A stretch of 42,665 bases of DNA from Trabulsiella guamensis ATCC 49490 (lineage in GTDB: Bacteria; Pseudomonadota; Gammaproteobacteria; Enterobacterales; Enterobacteriaceae). The notes under the pieces were generated by a model. The model saw only the letters and a program-made list of their open reading frames with translations, ran no database searches and was not told the DNA's origin. Both the position numbers and the translations under genes were made by a program. Numbering within the stretch: the stretch's first letter is position 1; every line of letters starts with the position of its first letter. Below, one piece after another: positions 1 through 8,833 of this stretch. Where the stretch lies: positions 1-42,665 of the forward strand of contig NZ_JMTB01000058.1 in NCBI RefSeq assembly GCF_000734965.1, in the 5' to 3' direction.

Positions 1-44
1 GACTCACCATCGCTGTGTGATGTTTGTCATCAGCGCCGTGTCGA

Positions 45-104
45 TGGAGGCGCATTATAGGGGGCTTGCGAGGAATGACAAGCGGAAAAATTCATTTTTA
101 TTTC
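45..104 (-). promoter_or_regulatory. rRNA operon P1 promoter with UP element
   Basis: On the minus strand a TTGTCA -35 (76-81) and a perfect TATAAT -10 (54-59) are separated by 16 bp, the spacing typical of rrn P1 promoters. The GC-rich discriminator GCGCCTCC follows, and the likely start is the A at 45. Bases 83-104, at about -38 to -59, form A/T-rich runs as expected of an UP element. In E. coli an rRNA operon (rrnH) follows gmhB at this place, so a 16S gene probably begins some 250-300 bp beyond the left edge. Bases 1-44 would be the start of the rRNA leader. The promoter match is seen; the rRNA gene itself is inferred. Confidence 0.9.
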
Positions 105-133
105 AACCGCTCATCTTTTCGTCATAACGCTGA

Positions 134-697
134 TTATTTCTGCTTTTTGATCGCGGCAGGCAGATCGGCGAGACTATTAATCACCCAATCGGCTGCTTTT
201 TCAGCCTCTTCGGTCACTGGCTTACCGGTTCGCACGAGCACTTTAGTGCCGACCTCTGCTGCGGTTGCGGCTTGCATATCTTCCAGCTTGTCGCCAACCA
301 TGTAAGAGGCCGCCATATCAATGTGCAGATAATCACGCGCAGAGATCAGCATGCCAGGATGCGGTTTGCGGCAATCACACACCTGGCGGAACTCCTCAAT
401 GCTTCCTTGCGGATGATGCGGACAATAGTAAATACCATCCAGATCGACACCGCGGTCGGCCAACGACCAGTCCATCCACTCGGTAAGTGTTTCAAACTGC
501 GCTTCGGTAAATTTGCCGCGCGCAATCCCGGACTGGTTGGTCACCAGCACCAGAGCAAAACCCATCTCTTTGAGTTCACGCATGGCATCAATAACGCCAT
601 CAATAAATTCAAAATCATCGATTTCATGCACATAACCATGATCAACATTTATCGTGCCATCACGATCGAGAAAAACTGCGGGTACTGACTTTGCCAC
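134..697 (-). CDS. gmhB: D-glycero-beta-D-manno-heptose 1,7-bisphosphate 7-phosphatase
   Basis: This cytoplasmic HAD-family phosphatase removes the C7 phosphate of heptose bisphosphate on the way to ADP-heptose, used for the lipopolysaccharide inner core. The catalytic DxD motif is D11-R-D13 in FLDRDGT. Zinc ligands follow the family pattern, a CPHH cluster near residue 92 and CDC near 107-109. I chose the GTG at 697, which has a GGAG ribosome site just upstream (minus strand) and gives 187 residues beside 191 in E. coli. An in-frame ATG at 763 would add 22 residues with no family resemblance. The gene stands alone, transcribed towards the rRNA operon, with its 3' end close to the rrn UP element. 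Confidence 0.96.
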   Translation of the reverse strand: MAKSVPAVFLDRDGTINVDHGYVHEIDDFEFIDGVIDAMRELKEMGFALVLVTNQSGIARGKFTEAQFETLTEWMDWSLADRGVDLDGIYYCPHHPQGSIEEFRQVCDCRKPHPGMLISARDYLHIDMAASYMVGDKLEDMQAATAAEVGTKVLVRTGKPVTEEAEKAADWVINSLADLPAAIKKQK

Positions 698-777
698 GAT
701 GAGCTCCTGAATATAGCCTGTGCCGCTAGTATCGCATGTTTCGTCACGCAAGAAAGTGCTCATTATTGAAAGCCGGA

Positions 778-808
778 TTGATTTAGACGTCTGGATGCCT
801 TAACATCC
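778..808 (+). promoter_or_regulatory. metNIQ promoter with three tandem MetJ boxes
   Basis: Three contiguous 8-bp met boxes lie at 785-792 (AGACGTCT, the exact consensus), 793-800 (GGATGCCT) and 801-808 (TAACATCC). They fill the spacer and -10 of a candidate sigma-70 promoter: TTGATT at 778-783, 17 bp, TAACAT at 801-806. MetJ with S-adenosylmethionine bound there would block RNA polymerase. This matches the known MetJ repression of the methionine importer operon in enterics. The boxes are clear; the exact promoter hexamers are my reading. The leader to the metN start is then about 70 nt. Confidence 0.85.
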
Positions 809-884
809 ATTTCATTGACGGCCATCGTGCACGTCCGGCAGTAAAAAATGCCACGGCTAACATTTAAATGATAATAAATACCTA

Positions 885-1916
885 ATGATTAAACTTTCGA
901 ATATCACCAAAGTGTTCCAGCAGGGAAACCGTACAATTCAGGCTCTCAATGATGTCAGCCTGCATGTACCTGCCGGGCAAATCTATGGCGTCATTGGCGC
1001 CTCCGGTGCGGGTAAAAGTACGTTGATTCGCTGTGTGAATCTGCTGGAGCGCCCGACTCAGGGCAGCGTACTGGTTGACGGCCAGGAGTTGACGACGCTC
1101 TCAGAATCCGCACTGACCAAAGCACGTCGCCAGATCGGCATGATTTTCCAGCACTTTAACCTGCTCGCGTCCCGTACCGTTTTTGGTAACGTCTCGCTGC
1201 CGCTGGAACTCGATAACACCCCAAAAGATGAAATAAAGCGTCGCGTCACTGAGTTGCTGGATCTGGTCGGCCTGAGCGATAAACACGATAGCTATCCGGC
1301 AAATCTGTCGGGCGGTCAGAAGCAACGCGTCGCCATTGCGCGTGCACTGGCCAGCAACCCCAAAGTGCTGCTGTGCGATGAAGCCACCAGCGCGCTTGAT
1401 CCGGCGACTACACGTTCTATTCTGGAGTTACTGAAAGACATCAACCGTCGTCTGGGCCTGACTATCCTGTTGATTACGCATGAAATGGATGTGGTGAAAC
1501 GTATCTGCGATTGTGTTGCGGTCATTAGCAATGGTCAGTTGATTGAGCAGGATACGGTGAGCGAAGTATTCTCCCATCCGAAAACCCCGCTGGCGCAGCA
1601 GTTCATTCAGTCAACGCTGCATCTGGACATCCCGGAAGATTACCTGGCGCGGCTGAAAGACTTCCCGTTGTCGGACAGCGTACCGATGTTGCGTATGGAA
1701 TTTACCGGTCAGTCTGTTGACGCCCCGCTACTCTCCGAAACCGCGCGTCGCTTTAACGTGAATAACAATATCATCAGCGCGCAGATGGATTACGCAGGTG
1801 GTGTGAAGTTCGGCATCATGCTGACTGAAATGCACGGAACACAACAAGATACGCAAGCCGCCATTGCCTGGCTGCAGGAACACCATGTAAAAGTAGAGGT
1901 GCTGGGTTATGTCTGA
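885..1916 (+). CDS. metN: Methionine ABC importer, ATP-binding subunit
   Basis: MetN powers the MetNIQ importer for L- and D-methionine at the inner membrane. The 343-residue length equals E. coli MetN. Walker A is GASGAGKST at 38-46, the ABC signature LSGGQ at 141-145, Walker B ends in D165-E166, and the switch histidine is H199. The C-terminal portion (about 265-343) is the NIL/C2 domain that binds methionine and inhibits transport when the cell is replete. The ribosome site before the ATG is weak. The stop overlaps the start of metI by 8 nt, implying translational coupling. Expression should be MetJ-repressed from the boxes upstream. Confidence 0.98.
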   Translation: MIKLSNITKVFQQGNRTIQALNDVSLHVPAGQIYGVIGASGAGKSTLIRCVNLLERPTQGSVLVDGQELTTLSESALTKARRQIGMIFQHFNLLASRTVFGNVSLPLELDNTPKDEIKRRVTELLDLVGLSDKHDSYPANLSGGQKQRVAIARALASNPKVLLCDEATSALDPATTRSILELLKDINRRLGLTILLITHEMDVVKRICDCVAVISNGQLIEQDTVSEVFSHPKTPLAQQFIQSTLHLDIPEDYLARLKDFPLSDSVPMLRMEFTGQSVDAPLLSETARRFNVNNNIISAQMDYAGGVKFGIMLTEMHGTQQDTQAAIAWLQEHHVKVEVLGYV

Positions 1917-2562
1917 GCCAATGATGTGGTTACTGGCGCGCGGCGTGTGGGAAACGCTGGCGATGACCTTCGTCTCCGGCCTGTTCGGATTTGTCCTCGG
2001 CCTGCCTGTTGGTGTTCTGCTGTATGTCACCCGTCCGGGTCAGATTGTGGAAAATGCGAAGATCTACCGTACCGTTTCGGCGCTGGTGAATATCTTCCGT
2101 TCGATTCCTTTTATTATTCTGCTGGTCTGGATGATCCCGTTTACCCGGGTGATCGTCGGCACTTCCATCGGTCTGCAGGCGGCGATTGTTCCACTGACTG
2201 TCGGAGCCGCGCCGTTTATCGCCCGTATGGTGGAAAACGCGTTACTGGAAATTCCTACCGGGCTGATTGAAGCGTCCCGCGCTATGGGCGCCACGCCGAT
2301 GCAGATCGTACGTAAAGTGCTTCTGCCGGAAGCGCTGCCAGGCCTGGTGAATGCGGCTACGATTACCCTTATCACACTGGTGGGTTATTCAGCGATGGGC
2401 GGAGCCGTCGGCGCAGGCGGTCTCGGTCAGATTGGCTATCAGTACGGGTATATCGGCTATAACGCAACGGTGATGAATACGGTACTGGTATTATTAGTCG
2501 TTCTGGTTTATTTAATTCAATTCTGCGGCGATCGTATCGTCCGGACTGTGACTCACAAATAA
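1909..2562 (+). CDS. metI: Methionine ABC importer, permease subunit
   Basis: MetI is the membrane subunit that forms the methionine channel as a dimer. It has 217 residues, as in E. coli, and about five hydrophobic segments (roughly 20-43, 58-80, 85-100, 147-170 and 186-206). The cytoplasmic coupling region that docks on MetN carries the conserved EASRAMGA (about 121-128) followed by a short helix and LLPEALP, the EAA-loop pattern of importers. It overlaps metN by 8 nt and ends 29 nt before metQ, so the three genes form one operon. Confidence 0.98.
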   Translation: MSEPMMWLLARGVWETLAMTFVSGLFGFVLGLPVGVLLYVTRPGQIVENAKIYRTVSALVNIFRSIPFIILLVWMIPFTRVIVGTSIGLQAAIVPLTVGAAPFIARMVENALLEIPTGLIEASRAMGATPMQIVRKVLLPEALPGLVNAATITLITLVGYSAMGGAVGAGGLGQIGYQYGYIGYNATVMNTVLVLLVVLVYLIQFCGDRIVRTVTHK

Positions 2563-2591
2563 CGTAATACACAACATACAAAGGAAATAAC

Positions 2592-3407
2592 ATGGCGTTC
2601 AATTTGAAGACTTTTGCGGCCGTGGGTGCCCTGCTTGGTTCTCTGGCTCTCGTGGGTTGCGGTCAGGATGAAAAAGATCCGAACCACATTAAAGTAGGTA
2701 TCATTGTTGGCGCTGAGCAGCAGGTTGCTGAAGTCGCGCAGAAAGTGGCGAAAGAGAAATACGGTCTGGATGTTGAACTGGTAACCTTTAACGATTACGT
2801 TCTGCCAAACGAAGCGCTGAGCAAAGGCGATATCGATGCGAACGCCTTCCAGCACAAACCGTATCTCGATCAGCAGATCAAAGATCGCGGCTACAAACTG
2901 GTACCGGTCGGAAATACTTTCGTGTACCCGATCGCCGGCTACTCCAAGAAAATCAAAACGCTGGACGAGCTGCAGCCGGGCTCCCAGGTTGCTGTTCCGA
3001 ACGATCCGACCAACCTTGGCCGTTCCCTGTTGCTGCTGCAGAAAGTCGGTCTGATCAAACTGAAAGATGGTGTTGGCCTGCTGCCGACCGTACTGGATAT
3101 CGAGCAGAACCCGAAAAACCTGAAGATTGTTGAGCTGGAAGCGCCGCAACTGCCGCGTTCTCTGGACGACGCGCAGATCGCGCTGGCCGTTATCAACACC
3201 ACTTACGCCAGCCAAATCAACCTGACCCCGGCAAAAGACGGCATCTTTGTTGAAGATAAAGAGTCTCCGTACGTTAACCTGATCGTTTCCCGCGAAGATA
3301 ACAAAGACGCCGAAAACGTGAAGAAATTCGTTGAAGCGTATCAGTCTGACGAAGTGGCCACTGCAGCCGATAAAATCTTTAATGGCGGTGCAGTGAAAGG
3401 CTGGTAA
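2592..3407 (+). CDS. metQ: Methionine-binding lipoprotein
   Basis: MetQ captures methionine in the periplasm and delivers it to MetNI. The start has a good AAGGAA ribosome site. Residues 1-22 form a lipoprotein signal ending in the lipobox LVGC, with C23 as the lipidated first residue of the mature protein. The remainder is a NlpA-family periplasmic binding domain. Total length is 271 residues, equal to E. coli MetQ. It is the last gene of metNIQ and is followed by an intrinsic terminator. Confidence 0.98.
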   Translation: MAFNLKTFAAVGALLGSLALVGCGQDEKDPNHIKVGIIVGAEQQVAEVAQKVAKEKYGLDVELVTFNDYVLPNEALSKGDIDANAFQHKPYLDQQIKDRGYKLVPVGNTFVYPIAGYSKKIKTLDELQPGSQVAVPNDPTNLGRSLLLLQKVGLIKLKDGVGLLPTVLDIEQNPKNLKIVELEAPQLPRSLDDAQIALAVINTTYASQINLTPAKDGIFVEDKESPYVNLIVSREDNKDAENVKKFVEAYQSDEVATAADKIFNGGAVKGW

Positions 3408-3434
3408 TCTCCTTCCCCAGTTAATATCATTCAG

Positions 3435-3462
3435 GACGGGCTTATGCCCGTCTTGTCATTTT
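3435..3462 (+). terminator. metNIQ intrinsic terminator
   Basis: A perfect 7-bp stem (GACGGGC / GCCCGTC) with a TTAT loop is followed by TTGTCATTTT. It sits 28 nt after the metQ stop and before rcsF, so it closes the metNIQ transcript. Confidence 0.85.
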
Positions 3463-3515
3463 GACCAGCACCTGATTCAATAACTGTCTGGTTTACCATT
3501 CATTGAGGAAATATT

Positions 3516-3920
3516 ATGCGTGCTTTACCGATCTGTTTACTGGCACTCATGTTAAGCGGCTGTTCCATGCTAAGCAGATCTCCTGTCGAACCCGTACAAA
3601 GCACCGCAACGCCGCCTAAAACGGAAACCGTCAAACCCAAAGCGCCACGTCCTGTTCCGGTAAAAATCTATACCAAAGCAGAAGATCTGCTCGGTAAACC
3701 TTTCCGCGAGCTGGGTGAAGTCTCTGGTGACTCCTGCCAGGCATCCAATCAGGACTCTCCGCCAAACATTCCGACAGCACGGAAACGTATGCAGATTAAC
3801 GCTTCAAAAATGAAAGCGAATGCCGTTCTGCTGCACAGCTGTGAAGTCACCAGCGGGACACCGGGTTGCTATCGTCAGGCGGTATGCATCGGTTCGGCCC
3901 TCAACGTTTCGGCGAAATGA
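3516..3920 (+). CDS. rcsF: Rcs stress sensor outer-membrane lipoprotein
   Basis: RcsF detects envelope and peptidoglycan damage and activates the Rcs phosphorelay by acting on IgaA; it is assembled through BamA. It has 134 residues as in E. coli. The lipobox is LSGC with C16 as the lipidated residue, followed by a proline/lysine-rich disordered linker (about 21-50). The folded domain keeps the four cysteines that form two non-consecutive disulfides: C74, C109, C118 and C124. A GAGG ribosome site precedes the ATG. The stop overlaps the trmO start as ATGA, so the two are probably coupled. Confidence 0.98.
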   Translation: MRALPICLLALMLSGCSMLSRSPVEPVQSTATPPKTETVKPKAPRPVPVKIYTKAEDLLGKPFRELGEVSGDSCQASNQDSPPNIPTARKRMQINASKMKANAVLLHSCEVTSGTPGCYRQAVCIGSALNVSAK

Positions 3921-4624
3921 GTGCGTTTCAGTTTGCGCAAATAGGCGTCATTCGCTCTCCCTATAAAGAGAAGTTTGCCGTTCCCCGCCAGCCGGGGCTG
4001 GTAAAAAGCCAGGGTGGCGAACTTCATTTGCTTCCTCCCTACAACCAGGCCGAAGCCGTTCGAGGTCTTGAAGGCTTCAGCCATTTGTGGGTGTTGTTTG
4101 TTTTTCATCAGACGATGGACGGCGGCTGGCGTCCTACCGTCAGGCCGCCGCGTCTTGGCGGCAATGCCCGCATGGGGGTTTTTGCCACGCGTTCCACCTT
4201 CCGCCCGAATCCGATCGGCATGTCGCTGGTTGAACTGAAAGGCATTCGCTGTCAGCAAGATCAGGTGATCCTGCAACTGGGCAGTCTGGATCTGGTGGAC
4301 GGCACACCGGTCGTTGACATTAAACCGTACCTGCCTTTTGCTGAAGCGCTGCCGGACGCTACCGCCAGCTACGCGCAACAGGCGCCGCAGGCCAGCATGT
4401 CGGTCAGCTTTACCGACGACGTTGAAGCACAATTATTGCAGCTGGAAAAGCGGTATCCGCAGTTGAAAACATTCATTTGCGACGTTCTGGCCCAGGATCC
4501 GCGTCCGGCGTATCGAAAAGAGGAAGAAAGCGGGAAAACCTATGCCGTCTGGCTGCTGGATTTCAACGTCCGCTGGCGCGTAAACGGTGACGGATTCGAA
4601 GTCTTTGCGCTGGAACCGCGCTAA
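3917..4624 (+). CDS. trmO: tRNA (adenine37-N6)-methyltransferase
   Basis: TrmO (formerly YaeB/TsaA) uses S-adenosylmethionine to methylate the t6A37 base of threonine tRNAs that read ACY codons. The protein is a compact beta-barrel of the UPF0066/TsaA family rather than a Rossmann methyltransferase. The family-defining stretch RMGVFATRSTFRPNPIG-like is present near residues 85-102. I chose the ATG at 3917, within the ATGA overlap with the rcsF stop. It gives 235 residues as in E. coli, whereas a start at 3866 would add 17 unrelated residues inside rcsF. Confidence 0.96.
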   Translation: MSAFQFAQIGVIRSPYKEKFAVPRQPGLVKSQGGELHLLPPYNQAEAVRGLEGFSHLWVLFVFHQTMDGGWRPTVRPPRLGGNARMGVFATRSTFRPNPIGMSLVELKGIRCQQDQVILQLGSLDLVDGTPVVDIKPYLPFAEALPDATASYAQQAPQASMSVSFTDDVEAQLLQLEKRYPQLKTFICDVLAQDPRPAYRKEEESGKTYAVWLLDFNVRWRVNGDGFEVFALEPR

Positions 4625-4642
4625 TTTTATTTTTCCTCTCTT

Positions 4643-4669
4643 TTGGCATCTTTGCCACACTGGTAAACT
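4643..4669 (+). promoter_or_regulatory. Candidate proS promoter, extended -10
   Basis: TGGTAAACT at 4661-4669 reads as an extended -10 (TG one base before TAAACT). A TTGGCA -35-like hexamer lies 15 bp upstream (4643-4648), which is short, so activity would rest mainly on the extended -10. It is placed about 65 nt before proS. Confidence 0.4.
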
Positions 4670-4735
4670 AAACCACTTTTTTGAATCAGGCTCGCCCTGA
4701 GTCTGTTCCAATCGTCCAAATGGAATCGTAACAAC

Positions 4736-6454
4736 ATGCGTACTAGCCAATATCTGCTCTCCACTCTGAAGGAGACACCTGCCGACGCCGAAGTCATCAG
4801 TCATCAGCTGATGCTGCGCGCCGGGATGATCCGCAAGCTGGCCTCCGGGTTATATACCTGGCTGCCAACCGGCTTGCGCGTCCTGAAAAAAGTCGAAAAC
4901 ATCGTGCGTGAAGAGATGAACAACGCCGGTGCGATTGAGGTGTCTATGCCAGTGGTTCAGCCCGCTGACCTGTGGCAGGAGAGCGGTCGTTGGGAGCAGT
5001 ATGGCCCGGAGCTGCTGCGCTTTGTTGATCGTGGTGATCGTCCGTTCGTCCTCGGCCCGACCCATGAAGAGGTGATCACCGATCTGATCCGTAACGAGCT
5101 GAACTCTTACAAACAGCTGCCGCTGAACTTCTTCCAGATCCAGACCAAGTTCCGTGACGAAGTGCGCCCGCGTTTTGGCGTAATGCGTTCCCGCGAATTC
5201 CTGATGAAAGATGCCTACTCTTTCCATACATCACAGGAATCACTGCAGGAAACCTACGATGCGATGTATGCCGCCTACAGCAAAATCTTCTCCCGCATGG
5301 GACTGGATTTCCGCGCAGTACAGGCTGATACCGGCTCCATCGGTGGTAGCGCCTCTCATGAATTCCAGGTCCTGGCGCAGAGCGGTGAAGATGATGTGAT
5401 CTTCTCCGACAGCTCTGATTATGCTGCTAACATCGAATTCGCAGAAGCGCTCGCGCCGAAAACCCCGCGTGCCGCGGCAACACAGGAAATGACGCTGGTT
5501 GATACGCCGAACGCGAAAACCATCGCCGAGCTGGTTGAGCAGTTCAATCTGCCGATTGAGAAAACCGTTAAAACCCTGTTGGTGAAAACCGTCGAAGGCA
5601 GCGAATATCCGCTGATTGCGCTGCTGGTGCGCGGCGATCACGAACTGAACGAAGTCAAAGCAGAGAAGCTGCCGCAGGTGGCAAGCCCGCTGACCTTCGC
5701 TACCGAAGCGGAAATCCGCGCGGTGGTGAATGCGGGTCCTGGCTCCCTTGGCCCGGTGAATATGCCGGTTCCGGTGGTGATCGATCGCACCGTGGCGGCA
5801 ATGAGTGATTTTGGCGCTGGTGCTAACATTGATGGCAAACACTACTTCGGCATCAACTGGGATCGCGACGTCGCGACGCCAGAAGTGGCCGACATCCGTA
5901 ACGTTGTTGCAGGCGATCCGAGCCCGGACGGTCAGGGCACGCTGCTCATCAAACGTGGTATCGAAGTGGGTCACATCTTCCAGCTTGGCACCAAATACTC
6001 TCAGGCGCTGAATGCTGCCGTGCAGGGTGAAGATGGACGCAACCAGATCCTGACGATGGGTTGCTATGGCATCGGTGTGACGCGTGTGGTTGCCGCGGCG
6101 ATCGAACAGAACAACGATGAACGCGGTATCGTCTGGCCGGACGCCATTGCGCCGTTCCAGGTCGCGATCCTGCCGATGAACATGCATAAATCCTACCGCG
6201 TCCAGGAGCTGGCGGAAAAACTGTATAACGAGCTGCGCGCGCAGGGTATTGAAGTGCTGATGGATGATCGTAAAGAGCGTCCGGGCGTAATGTTCGCTGA
6301 TATGGAACTGATTGGCATTCCTCACACTATTGTGATTGGTGACCGTAACCTCGACAACGACGATATCGAATATAAATACCGTCGTTCAGGTGAGAAACAG
6401 CTGATTAAAACCGGCGATATTCTCAATTACCTGGTTACTGCCATTAAGGGCTAA
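4736..6454 (+). CDS. proS: Prolyl-tRNA synthetase
   Basis: ProRS charges tRNA-Pro with proline in the cytoplasm. Its 572 residues match the bacterial-type enzyme. Class II motifs surround the active site in the N-terminal 220 residues (for example the motif 2 area with [10 protein letters not shown] near 140). An editing insertion domain (about 225-405) hydrolyses Ala-tRNA-Pro. The remaining motif 3 region, [10 protein letters not shown] near 441-450, is followed by the anticodon-binding domain to the C-terminus. It is transcribed alone and convergent with nlpE through a shared bidirectional terminator. Confidence 0.99.
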   Translation: MRTSQYLLSTLKETPADAEVISHQLMLRAGMIRKLASGLYTWLPTGLRVLKKVENIVREEMNNAGAIEVSMPVVQPADLWQESGRWEQYGPELLRFVDRGDRPFVLGPTHEEVITDLIRNELNSYKQLPLNFFQIQTKFRDEVRPRFGVMRSREFLMKDAYSFHTSQESLQETYDAMYAAYSKIFSRMGLDFRAVQADTGSIGGSASHEFQVLAQSGEDDVIFSDSSDYAANIEFAEALAPKTPRAAATQEMTLVDTPNAKTIAELVEQFNLPIEKTVKTLLVKTVEGSEYPLIALLVRGDHELNEVKAEKLPQVASPLTFATEAEIRAVVNAGPGSLGPVNMPVPVVIDRTVAAMSDFGAGANIDGKHYFGINWDRDVATPEVADIRNVVAGDPSPDGQGTLLIKRGIEVGHIFQLGTKYSQALNAAVQGEDGRNQILTMGCYGIGVTRVVAAAIEQNNDERGIVWPDAIAPFQVAILPMNMHKSYRVQELAEKLYNELRAQGIEVLMDDRKERPGVMFADMELIGIPHTIVIGDRNLDNDDIEYKYRRSGEKQLIKTGDILNYLVTAIKG

Positions 6455-6461
6455 GCCCATA

Positions 6462-6491
6462 AAAAAAGCCTCACAATCGCGAGGCTTTTTT
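6462..6491. terminator. Bidirectional terminator between proS and nlpE
   Basis: An 11-bp stem (AAAAAAGCCTC / GAGGCTTTTTT) with an 8-nt loop. The T-tract on the plus strand closes proS and the A-run at 6461-6467 provides a U-tract for nlpE on the minus strand. The nlpE stop codon lies 2 nt away. Confidence 0.9.
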
Positions 6492-6492
6492 A

Positions 6493-7191
6493 TTACTCGT
6501 TACAGTCTTTGCCGGGAATAAATTTTGACCCTTTATCCGCCATCAGCGTTTTGGTCATTTCACCGGTATCCGGATTTGGCTCAAGGGTGAAATGCCCTTC
6601 GACCACCAGCAAAATAGGTTTTGTTTCGGTACCCCGTGCAACAGCATAATCTCGTTCCAGTTGGGCGTTATTGGCTACCGCGACGCGCTGACCCGTTACA
6701 CAATCAGTAAAGATGGCGGCGTCAGCCATATAAAAATACATTCCACGCATCGCCATCGGCGTCGTCGGCAGGCTTGCCTTTACGGGTTCAAGCGTATAAT
6801 TCAGCGTCGATTCGATCGGGTTGCCGTCGCGATCGAGCATTTCCAGTTTATTGCCCTTTGCACGATAGTAGGACTTCTCCCCTTCGCTGTTGGTCAGCAC
6901 CAGCTTATCCGCCGTGCGCGCCCAGGTACCATATGATGCAAACGAAGACGGTTCGTGCTGCACCCCCTGATAACGTTCGTTCATCACCCAGGTGCCGTCT
7001 TTTTCCAGGAACAGCGACGTTTCAATACCTTCGCAATCCGCACAAGGTAATACGCCACGCCAGCTTTGGTGCATCGGGGTTAACTCTTCCGACTGCGGCG
7101 CCAGCACTGTATCCACTTCAGCACGGTTATTACAACCAATGAGTGCAAAGAGCGTGCACGCTGCCGCCACTGTTAATATCGCTTTCTTCAC
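6493..7191 (-). CDS. nlpE: Outer-membrane lipoprotein NlpE (CutF), Cpx activator
   Basis: NlpE signals surface adhesion, copper stress and faulty lipoprotein or disulfide traffic to the CpxA sensor kinase. I chose the GTG at 7191, with AAGGA 7-8 nt upstream, which starts MKKAIL and gives 232 residues (236 in E. coli). The lipobox is LIGC with C20 as the lipidated residue. The CxxC of the N-terminal domain is at mature positions 31 and 34. Two further cysteines in the C-terminal domain match the disulfide used for sensing. An in-frame ATG at 7227 would place extra charged residues ahead of the signal peptide and overlap arfB. It lies 32 nt after arfB, in the yaeQ-arfB-nlpE operon. Confidence 0.96.
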   Translation of the reverse strand: MKKAILTVAAACTLFALIGCNNRAEVDTVLAPQSEELTPMHQSWRGVLPCADCEGIETSLFLEKDGTWVMNERYQGVQHEPSSFASYGTWARTADKLVLTNSEGEKSYYRAKGNKLEMLDRDGNPIESTLNYTLEPVKASLPTTPMAMRGMYFYMADAAIFTDCVTGQRVAVANNAQLERDYAVARGTETKPILLVVEGHFTLEPNPDTGEMTKTLMADKGSKFIPGKDCNE

Positions 7192-7223
7192 CTTGAATTC
7201 CTTATTCTCAATGATTTTCTTCG

Positions 7224-7646
7224 TCACGACGAGGTGTGACGAACCTTTCCGCGCAGCGCTTTCACCGAGGATTTCTGAGCCTTTGAGGCCAGTCTGCGTT
7301 CTTTCGACGCTTTTGTAGGCCGGGTTGATTTACGATGCTTCTGCACGGCGGTTAATTCTTTTATGACGCTCACCAGGCGAGCCAGTGCGGCTTCCCGATT
7401 CATCTCCTGGCTGCGGTATTCCTGCGCCTTTATCACGATCACGCCATCTTCAGAAATTAAATGATGGCTGGCGGTCAGCAGGCGCTCCTTGTAGTACTCT
7501 GGCAGGCTTGAGGCCCGAATGTCAAAGCGCAAATGTATGGCCGTTGAGGCTTTGTTAACATGCTGTCCGCCCGCGCCCTGCGCACGGATCGCCGTAATTA
7601 CCACTTCATCGTCAGCCAGGGAGACATTCCGCGAGAGGGTGATCAT
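7224..7646 (-). CDS. arfB: Alternative ribosome-rescue peptidyl-tRNA hydrolase
   Basis: ArfB (YaeJ) enters stalled ribosomes whose mRNA has ended and hydrolyses the peptidyl-tRNA without a stop codon. The catalytic GGQ is at residues 26-28 within [10 protein letters not shown], the release-factor motif. The C-terminal tail (about 103-140) is rich in lysine and arginine and would occupy the empty mRNA channel. Length is 140 residues as in E. coli. The ATG overlaps the yaeQ stop as ATGA, so translation is probably coupled. Confidence 0.97.
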   Translation of the reverse strand: MITLSRNVSLADDEVVITAIRAQGAGGQHVNKASTAIHLRFDIRASSLPEYYKERLLTASHHLISEDGVIVIKAQEYRSQEMNREAALARLVSVIKELTAVQKHRKSTRPTKASKERRLASKAQKSSVKALRGKVRHTSS

Positions 7647-8188
7647 GCCTGCTGTTGCCAGGGGGTTAAATGAATTTCCAGATTATTCTGATCATCCGAC
7701 AACCAGATGGCGCCATCCTGCAGCGTCGCCTGCAACGTCATGGTACGTGCGGCAAAGGCACTCAGTTGCGCTAACTGGGCGTCATCGAGATACCAGATCG
7801 ACAGATTATCGAACGAGGCCATCTTTGCCTGATTCTGCTGCCACCAGACTTCCGCCGCGCGGCTGTTATAGGTGAACAGCGCCACCGACTGCGAACGGGA
7901 GCAGGCTTTTTTGATACGGCGTTCGTCCGGCAGCCCCAGTTCAATCCATAAATCAATCGCTAAGTGATCGTTTAACAGCCAGAGCTCCGGTTCATCATCT
8001 GCACTTAACCCGCGTGTGAACTGCAACCGCTCATCAGCATATTTGAGCCACGCCAGCAGGCGCAGCATCATTCGCTCTTCGGTTTCCGAAGGGTGACGCG
8101 CCAGCGTCAGGTTAGCATCCAGAAACTGATTACGGTCGAGGTCGGCAACGTTCACTGTCGCCTTATAAATTGTCGCTTTCAGCGCCAT
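7643..8188 (-). CDS. yaeQ: YaeQ family protein of unknown function
   Basis: This is the YaeQ family, whose fold is related to PD-(D/E)XK nucleases, but no reaction has been proved. I chose the ATG at 8188, which has GGAG nearby and gives MALKAT and 181 residues as in E. coli. The earlier in-frame ATG at 8248 lies in the intergenic region and lacks a ribosome site. Conserved features include [13 protein letters not shown] in the first third and [17 protein letters not shown] in the middle. It is the first gene of yaeQ-arfB-nlpE and diverges from yaeP. An older suggestion that it substitutes for RfaH was not upheld. Confidence 0.95.
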   Translation of the reverse strand: MALKATIYKATVNVADLDRNQFLDANLTLARHPSETEERMMLRLLAWLKYADERLQFTRGLSADDEPELWLLNDHLAIDLWIELGLPDERRIKKACSRSQSVALFTYNSRAAEVWWQQNQAKMASFDNLSIWYLDDAQLAQLSAFAARTMTLQATLQDGAIWLSDDQNNLEIHLTPWQQQA

Positions 8189-8229
8189 GAGGTCACTCCT
8201 GCAAAATTGGCGGTTATTGTAACGAAATC

Positions 8230-8249
8230 CGTGACAAAAGGCTGTCACG
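8230..8249. promoter_or_regulatory. 20-bp palindrome between yaeQ and yaeP
   Basis: CGTGACA, six bases, TGTCACG: a perfect inverted repeat with 7-bp arms between two divergent genes, 42 nt before the yaeQ start. Size and placement fit an operator for a dimeric repressor, or a hairpin in the yaeQ leader. I do not recognise the regulator. Confidence 0.5.
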
Positions 8250-8296
8250 AATTCGCGGAGTTAACGCTCATCCTGCTGATATTGCTTTGATGGGTA

Positions 8297-8305
8297 TGGT
8301 ATAGT
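8297..8305 (+). promoter_or_regulatory. Candidate yaeP-rof promoter, extended -10
   Basis: TGGTATAGT forms an extended -10 (TG at 8297-8298, TATAGT at 8300-8305) without an obvious -35. It lies about 80 nt before yaeP. Confidence 0.5.
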
Positions 8306-8384
8306 CACCTTGCTAAACAGAGTTTATCTTCGTAGGCTTAAACTTGCATCCCACGGTTAAGTCAGAACGCTGACAGGAGGGCAT

Positions 8385-8585
8385 GTGGAAAAGTATTGTG
8401 AGTTAATACGCGCGAGATATGCGGAAATTGCCAGCGGAGATTTAGGGTATATCCCGGATGCGCTGGGTTGTGTGCTGAAGGCATTGAACGATGTTGCATC
8501 TGATCATGCCATTTCAGAGTCGGTCAGGGAAAAAGCAGCCTATGCCGCTGCGAACTTACTGGTGAGCGATTATGTCAATGAATGA
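8385..8585 (+). CDS. yaeP: Small conserved protein YaeP (UPF0253)
   Basis: A 66-residue protein of unknown function, equal in length to E. coli YaeP. The start is GTG, supported by a strong AGGAGG ribosome site 5-6 nt upstream; no ATG fits. The protein is alanine-rich and mainly helical by inspection, with no signal peptide. Its 3' end overlaps rof, so the two are translated together. A role linked to Rho inhibition can be guessed only from this pairing. Confidence 0.93.
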   Translation: MEKYCELIRARYAEIASGDLGYIPDALGCVLKALNDVASDHAISESVREKAAYAAANLLVSDYVNE

Positions 8586-8832
8586 TACTTATCAACCCAT
8601 CAATTGTGATGACTATGACAATCTCGAACTCGCCTGCCAGCATCATCTTATCCTGACGCTGGAGCTGAAAGATGGTGAAGTCCTGAAAGCGAAGGCCAGT
8701 GACCTGCTATCACGCAAAAACGTGGAGTATCTGGTCGTCGACGTCTCCGGTGAAACCCGGGAGCTACGTCTTGATAAAATCGCCAGCTTCAGTCATCCGG
8801 AAATCGGCACCGTTGTAGTCAGCGAGTCGTAA
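8572..8832 (+). CDS. rof: Rho-binding antiterminator
   Basis: Rof (YaeO) binds the primary RNA-binding site of the Rho hexamer and inhibits Rho-dependent termination. The protein is acidic near the N-terminus (DDYDNLE) and forms a small Sm-like beta-barrel. The start at 8572 lies 7 nt after GGTGAG and gives 86 residues; the ATG at 8578 gives the 84-residue form often listed for E. coli, and I cannot decide between them. It overlaps the end of yaeP. The following terminator lies inside the 3' end of tilS, which converges on rof with only one base between the two stop codons. Confidence 0.95.
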   Translation: MSMNDTYQPINCDDYDNLELACQHHLILTLELKDGEVLKAKASDLLSRKNVEYLVVDVSGETRELRLDKIASFSHPEIGTVVVSES

Positions 8833-8833
8833 T

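Noticed and set aside
5240-6325. Open frame of 361 codons on the minus strand inside proS
   Set aside because: Antisense shadow of proS with H/R-rich composition and no recognisable domain.
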